A stretch of DNA of 64,000 nucleotides, taken from Aeromicrobium sp. Leaf245. Lineage in GTDB: Bacteria > Actinomycetota > Actinomycetes > Propionibacteriales > Nocardioidaceae. Under the pieces are notes generated by a model that made no database searches, was not told the origin of the DNA, and saw nothing but the letters and a program-made list of their open reading frames with translations. The position numbers and the translations under genes are program-made. The stretch is from the NCBI RefSeq assembly GCF_942548115.1, contig NZ_OW824151.1:1240001-1304000 (forward strand), given 5' to 3'. Below, piece by piece: positions 38,525-46,851 of the stretch; positions within the stretch are counted from its first letter, which is position 1; each line of letters starts with the position of its first letter.

Positions 38525-38956
38525 ATGACCTCAGGGAGCGACGACGCGCAGGACGAGCTGAACGGGCTGCTCAACGGGGCGGTGGGATTCGCCGAGCAGA
38601 CCTTGCAGCGCTACGGCGAGCTGTACCCGTTCGGGGCGGCACTGGACCGGGCGGGGGAGCAGCGTCTGCTGGGCGCCGACCCGGACGAGGGCGACCACCC
38701 GGACTCGACGTCCGTGCTCGGGGCGCTCTACGCGGGCGCCGGGGCGAACGCCGACGAGCTGCGCGCCGTCGCATTCGTGGCCGACGTTCTGCTCGACGGT
38801 GCGGACGCCCTCCGCGTGGAGCTCGAGCACAGCGAGGGTGCGTGCCTGGTCGTCCACCTGCCCTACCGCCTCGAGGGCGATGGAGATGCACGGGAGGTCG
38901 TGTTCGGCGACCTGGTCGCGCACGAGGCGGGTCCGAAGATCTGGGGCCAGGCCTGA
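38525..38956 (+). CDS. Hypothetical protein
   Basis: A 143-residue soluble, acidic protein with no signal peptide or membrane helix. It appears to be alpha/beta, with an N-terminal helical part (ELNGLLNGAVGFAEQTLQRYGELYPFGAAL) and a later strand-rich part (ACLVVHLPYRL, EVVFGDLVAHE). The segment GELYPFGAALDRAGEQRLLGAD recalls small actinobacterial proteins found beside many kinds of genes, but I do not recognise a family with certainty. Codon use is that of the host. ATG 38525 was chosen because upstream in-frame starts add cysteine-rich sequence with no support. Confidence 0.6.
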   Translation: MTSGSDDAQDELNGLLNGAVGFAEQTLQRYGELYPFGAALDRAGEQRLLGADPDEGDHPDSTSVLGALYAGAGANADELRAVAFVADVLLDGADALRVELEHSEGACLVVHLPYRLEGDGDAREVVFGDLVAHEAGPKIWGQA

Positions 38957-38994
38957 CGCCGTCGACCTGTCGGCGCCCATGACACCCTGACCCC

Positions 38995-41370
38995 GTGCCC
39001 GACCTGACCATCACGCCGGAGATTGAGCGCGCGCTCGAGCTGCTCGAGTCGGGCAGCCACCTGTTCCTCACCGGCAAGGCGGGGACGGGCAAGTCGACGC
39101 TGGTGCGCCACTTCCTCGCCACCACCGAGCGTCGGGTGGTGGTGGCGGCGCCCACGGGCATCGCGGCGCTGAACGTCGAGGGCTACACGATCCACCGGCT
39201 GTTCGGCTTCCGTCCGACGACGACGCTGGACGACGTGCGCTCCGGCGACTACCGGCCCGGTCGCTTCACGAAGGCCATCCGGGGTCTGCAGACCTTGGTG
39301 GTCGACGAGGCGTCGATGGTGCGGGCCGACGTGCTCGACATGGTGGAGGCGGCGCTCCGACGCTTCGGTCCCCGCGAGGGCGAGCCGTTCGGTGGCGTGC
39401 AGGTCGTGCTGGTCGGCGACCTGCTGCAGCTGCCACCGATCGTCGGCGATCGCGAGACGGAGTACTTCCGCACGCACTACGAGACCGAGTACTTCTACTC
39501 CGCACACTGCTTCAGGCGCGACGCGTTCCCGACCGTCGCGCTCACCACCGTGTTCCGGCAGCTCGGCGACGACCGTCTGACGTCGCTGCTCAACGCGGTG
39601 CGTGAGGGCGTGCTCCTCGAGGCCGCGCGGGCGGAGCTGAACACCCGCGTCGACCCCGACTTCGAGCCGCCCGAGGACGAGCTGTGGCTGACGCTGGCGC
39701 CGTCGAACTCGATCGTCACGGCCCGCAACCGGCAACGTCTGGAGCGCCTGCCCGGTGACGTCGTCGCGCACGTGGCCCGGGAGAGCGGCGACGTCGGCGG
39801 CTTCGACCCGCCCACCGACGCGGTCCTGCACCTCAAAATCGACGCGCAGATCATGCTGCTCACCAACGACCCGAGCGACCGGTGGGTCAACGGGTCGCTC
39901 GGACGCATCGTCGACATGGCCATGGTCGACGGTGAGCGCGAGCTGGACGTAGAGCTGGCCGACGGGTCCGTCGTCACGGTCGGCGCGTACACGTGGGAGG
40001 TCACGCGCCCGGTGGTCGACGGCGGCTCGCTGAGCCGCGAGGTGGTGGGCACCTACACGCAGCTGCCGTGCCGACTGGCGTGGGCGATCACGATCCACAA
40101 GAGCCAGGGGCAGACGCTCGACCGGCTCGTCGTCGACCTCACGGGCGGCGTGTTCGCGACGGGCCAGGTGTACGTGGCGCTCAGTCGCGCGACGTCGATG
40201 GCCGGGCTGGTGCTAAGCAAGCCGATCGAGCCGCGGCACCTGCGCACCGACCGTCGGGTCACGCGGTTCCTCTCGGGCTCCGTCGCCCGCACCGCGCCCG
40301 ACCGGTTCGCCGCCCTGGGGGTCTGCTTCGTCGGCGACGAAGGGACGTTTTCCCGGCCGCGCCCCATCGAGCTGGCCGTCGCGTTCGACGACGGTACGGC
40401 GGTGAGCACGCTCGTGAACCCCGAGCGCGACCTGGCCGACGCGCGCGCCCGGTTCGGCATCACCGCCGACGACGTGCTGCTCGCGCCCACTCTGCCCGAG
40501 GCGTGGGCGGTGCTCGCCCCGCTGCTCGAGGGCGTGACGCCGGTGGGGGTGCGGGTCGACGACGCGCTGGCCAAGGTCGACTTCGAGCTCAAGCGGCTGC
40601 AGCACGTGGTTCCGATGCCGTTCGGCGTCGAGGTGCCGTACGGCGCGCTGTCGTCCGCCGATCGCGTCGCGGACTCGTCGGGCCGTGCCGCTGCTCGTGC
40701 CCACGCGGCACTCGAGGCGTTCCTGCGGCTGCGGGAGTCGGGCGTCGCGCTCGCGTCGTCGACGCCCTTCGAGCCGGCCGAGAGCCTGCCCGACCCGAGC
40801 TACCTGCTCACCCGCGACCCCGACCTCGCGACGCCCTCGACCGACCGGCTCCCCACCCTCTCGGGGCTGGTGGAGGCGAGCATGAGCATCAGCGCCGCCC
40901 TGCTCGACGGCGCCGACGCTGCCGACGGCCCGTCGCCTCCGGCCGTGGTGGCCGACGCGGTGGTGGCGCGGCTGGCCAACGTCGCGACGAAGGCGTCACG
41001 CCTCTCCGACACGCTGGTCGAGCGTCTCCGCACCGTCGAGTCGTTGCTGGGGGAGTCGTTCGTCGACGACCTCGTCGCGTCGGTCGCGGAGGCGAACCCG
41101 TCGGTGTCGGACGTGCTGCAGCCCGGAGCGCGCGTCTGCTTCACCGGCACGGCCACGTCCCCGTCGGGACAGATGTACGAGCGCGACGAGATGGAGCGCC
41201 TCGCCCGCGACGCCGGCCTCGTCCCCGCCACCAACGTCACGAAGACGAAGTGCGACCTGCTCGTCGTCGCCGAGGTCGGCACCCAGTCGGGCAAGGCCCG
41301 CAAGGCTCGCGAGTACGGCAAGCCGGTGATCTCGGCCGAGGAGTTCTTCGCCTGGGTCGGCGTCGACTGA
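38995..41370 (+). CDS. Pif1-like SF1B helicase with degenerate DnaQ-like middle region and C-terminal BRCT domain
   Basis: A 791-residue protein. Residues about 1-430 form an SF1B helicase: Walker A GKAGTGKST at 27-35, AAPTGIAALNVEG, Walker B VVDEASM, GDLLQLPPI, TTVFRQ, and the C-terminal AITIHKSQGQTLDR and YVALSRATS motifs typical of Pif1. About 440-540 (PIELAVAFDDG, ARFGITADDVLLAPTLPEAWAVLAPLLEG, VDDALAKVDFELKRL) resembles a DnaQ-type exonuclease in outline, but the catalytic D-x-E motif is not intact. The last 85 residues look like a BRCT domain (ARVCFTGTATSPSGQMYERDEME, then VTKTKCDLLVVAE). It is likely involved in DNA repair or replication-fork processing. GTG 38995 is the first start before conserved sequence. 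Confidence 0.82.
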   Translation: MPDLTITPEIERALELLESGSHLFLTGKAGTGKSTLVRHFLATTERRVVVAAPTGIAALNVEGYTIHRLFGFRPTTTLDDVRSGDYRPGRFTKAIRGLQTLVVDEASMVRADVLDMVEAALRRFGPREGEPFGGVQVVLVGDLLQLPPIVGDRETEYFRTHYETEYFYSAHCFRRDAFPTVALTTVFRQLGDDRLTSLLNAVREGVLLEAARAELNTRVDPDFEPPEDELWLTLAPSNSIVTARNRQRLERLPGDVVAHVARESGDVGGFDPPTDAVLHLKIDAQIMLLTNDPSDRWVNGSLGRIVDMAMVDGERELDVELADGSVVTVGAYTWEVTRPVVDGGSLSREVVGTYTQLPCRLAWAITIHKSQGQTLDRLVVDLTGGVFATGQVYVALSRATSMAGLVLSKPIEPRHLRTDRRVTRFLSGSVARTAPDRFAALGVCFVGDEGTFSRPRPIELAVAFDDGTAVSTLVNPERDLADARARFGITADDVLLAPTLPEAWAVLAPLLEGVTPVGVRVDDALAKVDFELKRLQHVVPMPFGVEVPYGALSSADRVADSSGRAAARAHAALEAFLRLRESGVALASSTPFEPAESLPDPSYLLTRDPDLATPSTDRLPTLSGLVEASMSISAALLDGADAADGPSPPAVVADAVVARLANVATKASRLSDTLVERLRTVESLLGESFVDDLVASVAEANPSVSDVLQPGARVCFTGTATSPSGQMYERDEMERLARDAGLVPATNVTKTKCDLLVVAEVGTQSGKARKAREYGKPVISAEEFFAWVGVD

Positions 41371-41383
41371 CGCGGCCCCCGCC

Positions 41384-41389
41384 TAGGCT
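41384..41389 (+). promoter_or_regulatory. Putative -10 element of the tRNA gene
   Basis: TAGGCT hexamer 8 nt upstream of the mature tRNA 5' end. Confidence 0.5.
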
Positions 41390-41397
41390 GGCACCGC

Positions 41398-41470
41398 GCT
41401 CCCGTAGCCCAATGGCAGAGGCAGGCGGCTTAAACCCGCCCCAGTGTGGGTTCGACCCCCACCGGGAGCA
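41398..41470 (+). tRNA. tRNA with UAA anticodon (Leu by anticodon) but short variable loop
   Basis: A complete 73-nt cloverleaf: acceptor GCTCCCG/CGGGAGC, D arm closed by GCC/GGC, anticodon stem GGCGG/CCGCC with loop CTTAAAC (anticodon TAA), 5-nt variable loop, T arm GTGGG-TTCGACC-CCCAC, discriminator A; CCA is not encoded. By anticodon it reads UUA leucine codons. Leucine tRNAs normally have a long (class II) variable arm, so the short loop is odd for its isotype. It sits at the left edge of the lower-GC island. A true leucine identity is uncertain. Confidence 0.8.
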
Positions 41471-41633
41471 CGACATCATCTGCGGCGGAATGAGGTAGGG
41501 ACGGATTGCCGTCGGTGGTGGACTGTGAAGCCCCACAGAGTCCGCGCCGCGCCGGAAGGAACGCGAACCTATGGGCGCGCGAGGGTCATCGCGCTGATCG
41601 ACCTCTGCCGATGATCGATGCGACGATCGGGCC

Positions 41634-41843
41634 ATGACTTCTCTAAGTGAACGCGCTCGCGAGCAGGTGTCTGCGACGGCCAAGGAACGCGAAGGAGTTC
41701 AGTGTCCGCGGGGCGGGCCTCGAGTTTCCGATAGCGCGTCGCGGTGGGAGCTGCTCGGGGAACTGGAGAGCGCCTACGGCTTCATCGCCGAACTTGCCGA
41801 GAGAGTGGAGCGGCTTGAGGCCGAAGCCGAGCGTGCTGGATAG
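41634..41843 (+). CDS. Small hypothetical protein
   Basis: A 69-residue frame with a C-terminal amphipathic, acidic helix (WELLGELESAYGFIAELAERVERLEAEAERAG) that looks like a short coiled coil. GACGAT at 41622-41627, 6 nt before the ATG, could be a leaderless -10. Overlapping frames on both strands are also open, and I know no homologue, so the call is tentative. It lies at the left end of the island between the tRNA and the methyltransferase gene. Confidence 0.4.
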   Translation: MTSLSERAREQVSATAKEREGVQCPRGGPRVSDSASRWELLGELESAYGFIAELAERVERLEAEAERAG

Positions 41844-41914
41844 ACGGTCGCTGGCCATCGATCGAGCATCACTCTAGCGGGATTCGCAAACAGGTGAACA
41901 TCTGGATGACTTCC

Positions 41915-41977
41915 CGATGCGAACGCATCGAGTCTCGCGAATGCACCGTGGCGCATCTTCTCGCACCGTGGTGGAAT
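41915..41977 (+). promoter_or_regulatory. Control region upstream of the methyltransferase gene
   Basis: Contains a palindrome CGATGCG-AA-CGCATCG (41915-41930), a 9-bp direct repeat GCACCGTGG at 41943-41951 and 41963-41971 (20-bp period), and TGGAAT at 41972-41977 just 6 nt before ATG 41984. This looks like an operator plus leaderless -10. Confidence 0.45.
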
Positions 41978-41983
41978 GAAGCC

Positions 41984-43327
41984 ATGTCATCGCTGCATGC
42001 TGGGACCGCATCATGGTCGTCTGAACCCGGATCTGGGCGAGGGCGAAGTCACGGAACTAGCAGTCGTGAGGCCTTCGATCGTTGGTTCCGCTATCCTGCT
42101 GGGTTCGCAAGCGATTACGTCGAACTTCTCCTCGATCGGTTGGATCTGACTGACGGCACTGTGATCGATTGCTTCGCTGGATCTGGTGTTACAGGCACGG
42201 CCGCGCGCAGCCGCGGCCTGAGCTTCGCGGGGATCGAAGCGCATCCCGCCGTGGCGGAACTTGCGACCCTCAAGCTCGCGCCGACGGCCACGGGTCAGCA
42301 GGTCCGGGCCCTTGCTAGCGAGTTGGCGACCAAGGTTCGCGGCGGGACTGGCACGAGGGCGAAGGCAGGCGCCAACATCGGAGACACAGAGCCTGATCTC
42401 GTTCGACGAAGCTTCTCTCAGGAGACGTTGGCATCCCTAATTGCGCTGCGGGATCCGATCAAGCAGCGCATCGACGAGCCGGCCGCGCTTTACGCGAAGT
42501 GGGCACTTCTAGCGACCTTGCGAGACGTTGCCAGCGTCAAGGTCGGATGGCCATATCAGCGCCCTGGCGTTGCGCGGCAACCTCGGCATAGGGATCCGGT
42601 CGCCCGTTTCGAGACCCGCGCGAACCTGATGGCCGACGATCTCGAAGCCACCGCTGGGTCACCTACGCCATCGAAGAAGATTTCGGCCCAGGTGATAGTC
42701 GGAGATTCTTCCGACCCTGCGGCCTGGAGCCAGATGACTGAGCGAGGCGTCGCGTGCGTCGCGTCACCGCCGTACCTCAATAACTTTGACTATGCGGACG
42801 CCACTCGGCTCGAGCTCTTCTTCTGGGGAGATGTTTCGACATGGGGTGACATGTGCCGGGAAGTTCGAGCGGACATGTTGACGGCGACCACGCAACAATC
42901 TTCAGTGGGCGCAAAGGAGACTGCGCTCAAGGAACTGCGCGGGCGGTCGAGTGACTCTGTCGGTCCGGTCAGCGAAATAGTCGCGCTCGTCGATCGGATG
43001 GTCGAAACAAGACTGAAGCGCGAGAAGCGGTCGAAGGAGTACGACCAGGTCGCCCCTGCGTACTTTCTCTCGATCTGGGACATCCTCGAAAATCTGTACC
43101 GACAGTTGCGAGAGGATGCCACGGCCCTTTGGCTGATTGGCGACAGTGCCCCCTACGGGGTCTATATCGACACCCCGCGCATCATCGGTGAGCTTGCGGA
43201 GATCGTTGGTTTCTCGATGATGGACGATGTCCGCCTTCGAGAGCGGGGAAACCGTTGGGGACAGAATGCGGACCGCCACAAGGTTCCTCTGACGGAGCGT
43301 CTGATCGTCCTCACGAAACCGGGCTGA
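41984..43327 (+). CDS. Site-specific DNA methyltransferase (N4-cytosine/N6-adenine type)
   Basis: A 447-residue amino-methyltransferase. An N-terminal segment WFRYPAGFASDYVELLLDRL precedes motif I DCFAGSGVTGTAARSRGLSFAG (about 61-82), which binds S-adenosylmethionine; the catalytic motif IV SPPYLNNFDYADATRLELFF is near 261. The order I then IV, with a long insert between, and the SPPY tetrad fit N4C or N6A methylases. No recognition domain or restriction endonuclease is obvious. The upstream GTG 41894 in the same frame is an alternative start, but it lies within the palindromic control region. It is the first gene of the island operon set and would mark host DNA. Confidence 0.82.
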   Translation: MSSLHAGTASWSSEPGSGRGRSHGTSSREAFDRWFRYPAGFASDYVELLLDRLDLTDGTVIDCFAGSGVTGTAARSRGLSFAGIEAHPAVAELATLKLAPTATGQQVRALASELATKVRGGTGTRAKAGANIGDTEPDLVRRSFSQETLASLIALRDPIKQRIDEPAALYAKWALLATLRDVASVKVGWPYQRPGVARQPRHRDPVARFETRANLMADDLEATAGSPTPSKKISAQVIVGDSSDPAAWSQMTERGVACVASPPYLNNFDYADATRLELFFWGDVSTWGDMCREVRADMLTATTQQSSVGAKETALKELRGRSSDSVGPVSEIVALVDRMVETRLKREKRSKEYDQVAPAYFLSIWDILENLYRQLREDATALWLIGDSAPYGVYIDTPRIIGELAEIVGFSMMDDVRLRERGNRWGQNADRHKVPLTERLIVLTKPG

Positions 43328-43380
43328 CGGGTGAACCCACAGTGTCTGAAGGAACAAGTCTCCTGCCGAGTGCGACGCGG

Positions 43381-43386
43381 TAGGTT
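43381..43386 (+). promoter_or_regulatory. Putative leaderless -10 element of the defence operon
   Basis: TAGGTT hexamer 6 nt before ATG 43393. It supports the reality of the 57-codon gene and a transcription unit separate from the methylase. Confidence 0.5.
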
Positions 43387-43392
43387 GAAGGC

Positions 43393-43566
43393 ATGGAGAA
43401 CGGCGAGCAGGCACTGCGGCTGCTCATTGAGTTGCAGCGACACGACCTCGAGGCGTCCGATGATTCGGAGCACTCCGGCGTAGCATCGGCCAGCCTGCTG
43501 GCCGCACTGATTGAGACCGAGTTCGACCTCCCTGCCGCAATCCTGGGTATCGCCCGTGGCGCTTGA
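43393..43566 (+). CDS. Small protein at head of SMC-SIR2 operon
   Basis: A 57-residue frame (MENGEQALRLLIELQRHDLE ... ending AAILGIARGA), helical by composition with a central serine-rich break. It has a leaderless-type promoter box directly upstream and its last 11 nt overlap the start of the ATPase gene, which argues that it is translated and coupled. Some ABC-three-component defence systems have very short middle components, and this could be the equivalent, but no family match is evident. Codon use is that of the island. Confidence 0.6.
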   Translation: MENGEQALRLLIELQRHDLEASDDSEHSGVASASLLAALIETEFDLPAAILGIARGA

Positions 43567-45931
43567 AGTCAGTGTCGTGAGCGCCGCTACTGGCGGTCTC
43601 AAGATCATCGACCGCATCCCAGCGGACCGCCCCTGCCGCCTAGAGGGCCAAAATGGTATCGGCAAATCGGCGCTCATTCGCGTTCTGGTGCTTCTTGGCG
43701 GCCAGCAGCCGTATCGATTCGATGCTGCGGCTTGGCAATCACTTCGAGACCTCATCGGACCGACAGTGATCCATATCGAGGGCCTCGTAGGTAGCCACCG
43801 GACAGCTCGCGTTCAGCTAACTCCCGATTCCTGGCCCTCCAAGCCCGCCGACGTGATCGGTGACTGGCTCGGATCTCTTGAGCTAGATGGGCAGGCGTCG
43901 CCCATCTCCAAACTCTTCGACATATTCAGCGTTATCCACTTGTCTGGCACCGAGCGACTGGCCGACACGCTCAGCGAACAGCAAGGCCGTCTCGGAACCG
44001 CGCTCGCAGAGGTCGCTGAAATGCTTGATGAGCTGAATGACCAGCGTGCTGAGCTTGGAGAGGTCGCGGAGCTCCTTCAGTTTGCTTCTCCATATGAGAT
44101 CGAGGCCGAACGGGCTGCATTGCACGATCTCGCAGCAGAACGCGCGAAGGTCGCTGAGGAACTAGGGGTGGCGAAGCCCCTCACCGACGATCTCCAGCGC
44201 GCTCACTCGCTTCAGGTTCTTGTAGAGGCGGGAGATGCCGCCGAGCACGCTCAGAGGCTGGCGGACTTGCGAGTCGAGCTAGAAGAGGCACGCGGTCGAT
44301 TAGTGGAGACGGAGCGCAACCACAACGCCGCGGTTGGCGATCTCGACAAGGGATCGAAAGCTCAGAAGGAAGCTGCGAAGCTCGAACGCCGGCTCGGCAT
44401 CGTCCAGAAGGAGGAAGGTGCGCTCCTCGCCCGCCAAGAGGAACTTGCTGCCCGCATTGAGAGCATCGACATTACGGCCGACGCAGAGACATTGGATGAC
44501 GCCGAGTGGAGGGCACTTGACGCCGCGTGTGTGGAGGCCGCCGGACGCCAACACGAGCTACACGTGGCCGCCGCGCGCGGTCACCGAACAGGCGCTGAGA
44601 ATCGACTCGTTGACGACGTTCGGGTCGTGCTTGACGACGCAGTCGAAGAAGGACTGTCGGATACGATCCTCGCCCGAGTCGAGGATCTTGACATCACTGT
44701 CGGCGACCTGCGTGAAGGCCTCGGCTACCTCGCGGACATCGAGCCGACTGAGGAGGCTGAGCTAGCCGAAGCCAGTAGAACTGTCGTGGAACTTGGCGAG
44801 GTTAGGAGCTTGTTCGAGCGCCGCCTTACCCTGGCAGCGGAGCGGCAGAAGGTGCTGAAAGAGCTGGAGAAGTTCGAACCCGATGCAACGAGCCATGACG
44901 AACTTCGAGAGAACGCCAGTCAGGCTCGCGACGCACTCGATGCGGCAACCCTCGAAGTCCGGACGCTCAACTCACAGATCGGTGCGCTGAGTCGGTCGGT
45001 ACTTGGTGGCGACGACGTGACAGACGTCGAGTTGATGATCGCCGACCTACTCTCCAAACATGGCGTTGAGTTGAATCGACTACCTGAGGCGCTCTCCGAA
45101 GCTCTGGGTAAGCTTCTTGAACTTCAACGCCGAGAGGCGTTCGTCGTGAATGAAATCGACCGCCTGACAGCGAATGGAATCCGCCGCAGACTGGCTAGGG
45201 AGAGTCTCCTCCGTAGCGGATCTGCGGCGTTCTCCGGTTCCTTTATCCACGCATTGGCGTCAGAACTGGCGCCTCAGTCGAGTTTGAGCGGAGACCAGGA
45301 GTGGCCGGATGAGACGTGGCAGAAACTGTCTGACCACGTTGCAGACACAAAAGACGCATTCGATCGTCTTGCCGCGGATGTTGTTGGCCTTCAGGCGATC
45401 GCAGTTGGCAATGCGCCGAAGATGCCAGCGTCGCGGATGGGTGGTGCAGTTCGAGCCGTAGTCGAAGCGGGAGCGTTGGCAGAGTTGTCCGCCCGTCCCA
45501 TTGCTGAGGCGCTGTTCGACGGAGGTACGGTCACGCGCGTGCACCTCGACGAAGACTCGTCAACAATTACCTGGACTACGAAGTCGGGCGAAACCAGGAC
45601 GCGGCCAATGTCTGCATTCTCTTCCGGTGAGCAAGCATTGGGATTCATGCGCGCTCGCTTGCAGCAGGTGGCTGATCAGCCGGCCGACAACCGTCTAGTC
45701 TTCCTCGACGAGTTTGGTGCGTTCATCTCGGCCGATCGACGTCGACCGCTGGCGGATCTGCTATCTAGTGACGAATTGAAGGAACTCACCGATCAGATAG
45801 TCGTGGTTCTCCCCCTTCAAGTCGATTACGCGGACGCAATTGACGAGACCACGGGCGAACTTCGCGTCACATACTCAAGACGGGTCGAGGCGATCGATGA
45901 GCACGGCTACTTCACAGAGGTACTGCAGTGA
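43556..45931 (+). CDS. SMC/Rad50-like ABC ATPase (LmuB-like candidate)
   Basis: A 791-residue protein with an ABC-type head split by a long coiled-coil region. Walker A GQNGIGKSALIRVL is at 31-44; about 150-620 is rich in Glu, Ala, Leu and Arg with heptad character; the signature-like FSSGEQAL is near 688 and Walker B RLVFLDEFGAF near 713-723. This is the layout of Rad50/SMC and of LmuB in Lamassu. Such ATPases sense DNA ends or foreign DNA and activate an effector. The GTG at 43556 overlaps the preceding small gene, and the next gene overlaps its stop (GTGA), so all four are likely made together. Confidence 0.82.
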   Translation: MALEVSVVSAATGGLKIIDRIPADRPCRLEGQNGIGKSALIRVLVLLGGQQPYRFDAAAWQSLRDLIGPTVIHIEGLVGSHRTARVQLTPDSWPSKPADVIGDWLGSLELDGQASPISKLFDIFSVIHLSGTERLADTLSEQQGRLGTALAEVAEMLDELNDQRAELGEVAELLQFASPYEIEAERAALHDLAAERAKVAEELGVAKPLTDDLQRAHSLQVLVEAGDAAEHAQRLADLRVELEEARGRLVETERNHNAAVGDLDKGSKAQKEAAKLERRLGIVQKEEGALLARQEELAARIESIDITADAETLDDAEWRALDAACVEAAGRQHELHVAAARGHRTGAENRLVDDVRVVLDDAVEEGLSDTILARVEDLDITVGDLREGLGYLADIEPTEEAELAEASRTVVELGEVRSLFERRLTLAAERQKVLKELEKFEPDATSHDELRENASQARDALDAATLEVRTLNSQIGALSRSVLGGDDVTDVELMIADLLSKHGVELNRLPEALSEALGKLLELQRREAFVVNEIDRLTANGIRRRLARESLLRSGSAAFSGSFIHALASELAPQSSLSGDQEWPDETWQKLSDHVADTKDAFDRLAADVVGLQAIAVGNAPKMPASRMGGAVRAVVEAGALAELSARPIAEALFDGGTVTRVHLDEDSSTITWTTKSGETRTRPMSAFSSGEQALGFMRARLQQVADQPADNRLVFLDEFGAFISADRRRPLADLLSSDELKELTDQIVVVLPLQVDYADAIDETTGELRVTYSRRVEAIDEHGYFTEVLQ

Positions 45932-46851
45932 TCGACGAACAGAATCTGTTCGGTGTTCGCATCCCGAACGATTTGGCTGCACGGCACCGGCTGATCAATA
46001 GCCTGACTAAGAACTGGTCAGCTCTCATGGGACGCCCCCCGGGCGACCTCACCGGGGATCTGGAGGCGATGGCTGGAGTTTTCGGATCTGGGGTTAGCCC
46101 CAAGTCAATCAAAGCCCGGGTCTACGAACTACCGCATGCTGATGAACAAAGCCTCGAGCTAGAGGGCACCATCCTCATGATTGTTGATGGGTCGGCTCTG
46201 ATCACTCCGGAGGGTCGGATCCTTCTTGATGTACTTCTTGACGCGCAGGTTGCGCTCTTAGGTCTAGACATTGAGCGCCAGCTTGGAGCGGTGAATGCCG
46301 CGGTCGCGGCCAGAAGCGAATGGCACGCGCGTTGGCTTCGGAAGCAGTTTGAGTCAACGATTAGCGCGCCAGTTCTCGGCGCAGCACTCTTTCTGTTGAT
46401 CAATGGGTCAATCGGAGCGGATCGCGCACTTCTTCTGTCGAGTGATGCCCAGGTCGACCGGGAACTGGGTGAGACAGTGTTGCCCTTGATCGCAGGATTC
46501 AGCGAGCTGCTTGGTGGCCGAGAGCCGGATACTTATGGCGGTATTCGGGGTCACTGGGCGTTCAGCCAAGTGTCCCGGCTGCTTGGCCGTGACGTGGCAC
46601 GCGAGAAGGGTGAACGGGGCGCCAAGATCTTTGTCCGCACCGGGAGGGACAAGCACCTTCTCGATCAAATCGCCAAGCGTCTGGACAAGCTCGATCCGGC
46701 AGGACCGCGACTTCACGTCGCTGTAACCAGCTTCATCGACGCCTATCGACGCAACAGGGGAGTGCTCGCCTCAATGGGTCAGATGCATGAGGATCCGACG
46801 GCAACCCGGCGGATCGCAGAAAGGCTGATCGGTCCTGGGGCGACGTCCTGA
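45928..46851 (+). CDS. Unknown protein between SMC-like and SIR2 genes
   Basis: A 307-residue soluble protein, mostly helical, without recognised motifs. Middle parts (LDIERQLGAVNAAVAARSEWHARWLRKQ; LGAALFLLINGSIG) are hydrophobic enough for protein contacts but not clearly membrane-spanning. The GTG start overlaps the ATPase stop codon and its own stop overlaps the SIR2 start, so it should be an essential partner. In Lamassu/ABC-3C systems a third component sits between ATPase and effector, and this is the natural candidate (LmuC-like). I do not recognise the family. Confidence 0.7.
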   Translation: MIDEQNLFGVRIPNDLAARHRLINSLTKNWSALMGRPPGDLTGDLEAMAGVFGSGVSPKSIKARVYELPHADEQSLELEGTILMIVDGSALITPEGRILLDVLLDAQVALLGLDIERQLGAVNAAVAARSEWHARWLRKQFESTISAPVLGAALFLLINGSIGADRALLLSSDAQVDRELGETVLPLIAGFSELLGGREPDTYGGIRGHWAFSQVSRLLGRDVAREKGERGAKIFVRTGRDKHLLDQIAKRLDKLDPAGPRLHVAVTSFIDAYRRNRGVLASMGQMHEDPTATRRIAERLIGPGATS

